Source: Promethearchaeota archaeon (GTDB taxonomy: Archaea > Asgardarchaeota > Lokiarchaeia > Sigyniarchaeales > SOKP01). From it: a stretch of DNA of 64,000 nucleotides. Made by a program: the position numbers and the translations under genes. The notes under the pieces are model-generated. The model worked only from the letters and a program-made list of their open reading frames with translations, did not search any database and was not told where the DNA came from. Shown piece by piece: positions 62,865 through 64,000 of the stretch (positions are counted from its first letter, which is position 1; each line of letters begins with the position of its first letter). Location: NCBI GenBank assembly GCA_016840085.1, contig JAEOTA010000081.1:124001-188000 (forward strand), read 5' to 3'.

Positions 62865-63326
62865 ATGGATTTAATTGAAGGGTTGGCAATAAAAAGTTTA
62901 AAACCAAATTTAGATGAGAGAGGTTATTTGCAGGAGTGTTTTAGATCAGATTGGTCGATATTTAAAAAATTTGGTCAAGCTTATATTACTATAGCATTTC
63001 CTGGTGTTGTTAAAGCATGGCATATGCACAAGATACAAACAGATAATATGGTATGTATATATGGAAATGCAAAGTTAGTTTTATGTGATAATAGAGAAAC
63101 AAGTTCTACTTATAAAAAAGTAACTGAGATCTTTTTTGGGGAAAAAAATCCTCTTTTAGTAAATATACCTCCTAATATTTGGCATGGTTTTAAAGCAATT
63201 GGGGGAAGAAAAATTATTGTCTTAAATTGTCCCACAGAACTCTATAATTATGAAAATCCCGATGAATTTCGATTACCTTATGATAGTGAAGAAATAGATT
63301 ATGATTGGGACATTAAAATGGGATAA
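62865..63326 (+). CDS. rmlC: dTDP-4-dehydrorhamnose 3,5-epimerase-like cupin (RmlC family)
   Basis: 153 residues. LKPNLDERGYLQECFRSDW opens the cupin; the metal-free active-site His lies in KAWHMHKIQTDNMVCIYGN, the usual H-x-H region of RmlC. VNIPPNIWHGFKAIGG and IVLNCPTELYNYENPDEFR match the family's second half, ending RLPYDSEEIDYDWDI. Most bacterial RmlC proteins are ~180 residues; this one lacks some C-terminal sequence, as is usual in archaeal members. Place between rmlA and rmlB supports the assignment, although a related sugar epimerase remains possible. Confidence 0.88.
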   Translation: MDLIEGLAIKSLKPNLDERGYLQECFRSDWSIFKKFGQAYITIAFPGVVKAWHMHKIQTDNMVCIYGNAKLVLCDNRETSSTYKKVTEIFFGEKNPLLVNIPPNIWHGFKAIGGRKIIVLNCPTELYNYENPDEFRLPYDSEEIDYDWDIKMG

Positions 63327-63346
63327 ACTCTAAAATTATAAAAAAT

Positions 63347-64000
63347 ATGAGTGAAATGAAGAATATCTTAGTTACAGGAGGAATGGGGTTTATCGGAAGT
63401 AATTTCATTAGATTTATTCTTGATTTAAATCAAGATTTCAATATTATTAATGTTGATAAATTAACCTACGCAGGCAATCCTGAAAATTTAAAAGAATTTA
63501 CTGATAAATTTTCAAACTGCTACAGATTTTATAAAAATGATATTTGTGATTTTGATTCGATTGATAAAATTGTTAAAAAAGAAAATATAGAGTATATTAT
63601 TAATTTTGCAGCAGAATCTCATGTAGACCGTTCGATTAATAATTCCACTACTTTTTGTAATACAAATTTTATGGGAACACAGTCCTTATTAAATGCTGCT
63701 AAAATAAATGGTATTAGAAAATTTCTGCAAATTTCTACTGATGAAGTCTATGGATCTTTAGATTTTGAAGACCCTCCTTTTACTGAGCAAACTCCTTTAG
63801 CTCCAAACAGTCCTTATTCTGCAAGTAAAGCTTCAGCTGATCTTTTAGTAAATGCTTATTATAAAACCTTTGGATTACCTGTAAACATAACTCGCTGTTC
63901 TAATAATTATGGACTTTATCAATTTCCTGAAAAATTTATTCCTTTAATGATCACCAATGCCTTAAATAACAAAAAACTCCCTGTTTATGGAAAAGGGATT
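63347..64000 (+). CDS. rmlB: dTDP-glucose 4,6-dehydratase (RmlB), cut by the window end
   Basis: 218 residues of the N-terminal two thirds of a normal ~330-residue protein. NILVTGGMGFIGSNFIRFI binds NAD; FAAESHVDRSINN follows; ISTDEVYGSLDF contains the catalytic Thr131, Asp132 and Glu133; and SPYSASKASADLL contains Tyr157/Lys161. NITRCSNNYGLYQFPEKFIP is the typical substrate-binding region. It makes dTDP-4-keto-6-deoxyglucose from dTDP-glucose. A relic of another rmlB tail lies at 42453-42632. rmlD may follow beyond the window. Confidence 0.95.
   Translation, partial: MSEMKNILVTGGMGFIGSNFIRFILDLNQDFNIINVDKLTYAGNPENLKEFTDKFSNCYRFYKNDICDFDSIDKIVKKENIEYIINFAAESHVDRSINNSTTFCNTNFMGTQSLLNAAKINGIRKFLQISTDEVYGSLDFEDPPFTEQTPLAPNSPYSASKASADLLVNAYYKTFGLPVNITRCSNNYGLYQFPEKFIPLMITNALNNKKLPVYGKGI

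Overview
The window is a 64 kb, very AT-rich (by eye roughly three quarters A+T) surface-polysaccharide and glycoprotein biosynthesis locus. It has the look of an Asgard (Lokiarchaeia-like) archaeon. This is an inference from four things: many large GT-C-type membrane proteins and dolichyl-phosphate-mannose-synthase-like GT2 enzymes; a DUF354 protein; a membrane-anchored parallel beta-helix surface protein; and the broken remains of a gene resembling a ubiquitin-conjugating-enzyme (UBC/RWD-like) domain. No rRNA, tRNA, CRISPR array or intact insertion sequence was found.

Layout. 0-11.3 kb: GT4 glycosyltransferases, three class I methyltransferases (one fused to a ParB-like domain), a large protein with two nucleotidyltransferase domains, a sulfotransferase gene broken by one in-frame TAA, and a capsule-synthesis-like protein. 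11.5-26.3 kb: the functional core, a nearly complete pseudaminic-acid-type nonulosonic acid pathway. It comprises PseB, an extra SDR, PseC, a GNAT (PseH-like), PseG, the NeuB/PseI synthase and an SpsF-like cytidylyltransferase. Tailoring genes lie among them (formyltransferase, PIG-L deacetylase, ATP-grasp, methyltransferase, aldo/keto reductase, class III aminotransferase), and the long minus-strand operon starts with an ABC-2 exporter. 26.5-33.6 kb: a GT4 enzyme, two tandem paralogous GT-C-like membrane proteins that look homogenised by gene conversion, and a GT2 enzyme.

33.6-36.4 kb is a gene graveyard: an unidentified C-terminal tail, a DUF362 fragment, a methyltransferase fragment fused to an N-terminally truncated flippase, and a shattered UDP-GlcNAc 2-epimerase. 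36.6-46.5 kb: an intact MOP-type flippase, a GT4 enzyme, a CapA-like protein, a PaaK/CapK-like adenylate-forming enzyme, remnants of an ABC ATPase and of rmlB, and two polytopic glycosyltransferase-like proteins. One of these, a GT39-type protein, is noticeably richer in G+C and is probably foreign. 46.9-55.5 kb: a GT4 enzyme with a frameshifted end; a mosaic of broken duplicates; an intact DUF354 / DegT aminotransferase / Gfo-Idh-MocA cassette; and two GT2 enzymes, one fused to a left-handed beta-helix acetyltransferase that could supply the missing step of a diacetamido-uronic acid pathway. 56-64 kb: another GT-C-like protein, the beta-helix surface protein, a second graveyard (wHTH-like, unknown, UBC/RWD-like and CmcI-like remnants), and the start of an rml operon (rmlA, rmlC, rmlB cut by the window end).

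Together the genes describe synthesis of activated unusual sugars (pseudaminic-acid-like, rhamnose-like, probably diacetamido-uronic acids), their assembly on lipid carriers, flipping or export, and transfer to surface glycans. The locus shows much turnover: at least ten gene remnants, several with clean in-frame TAA codons, plus junctions where pieces of different genes are fused.
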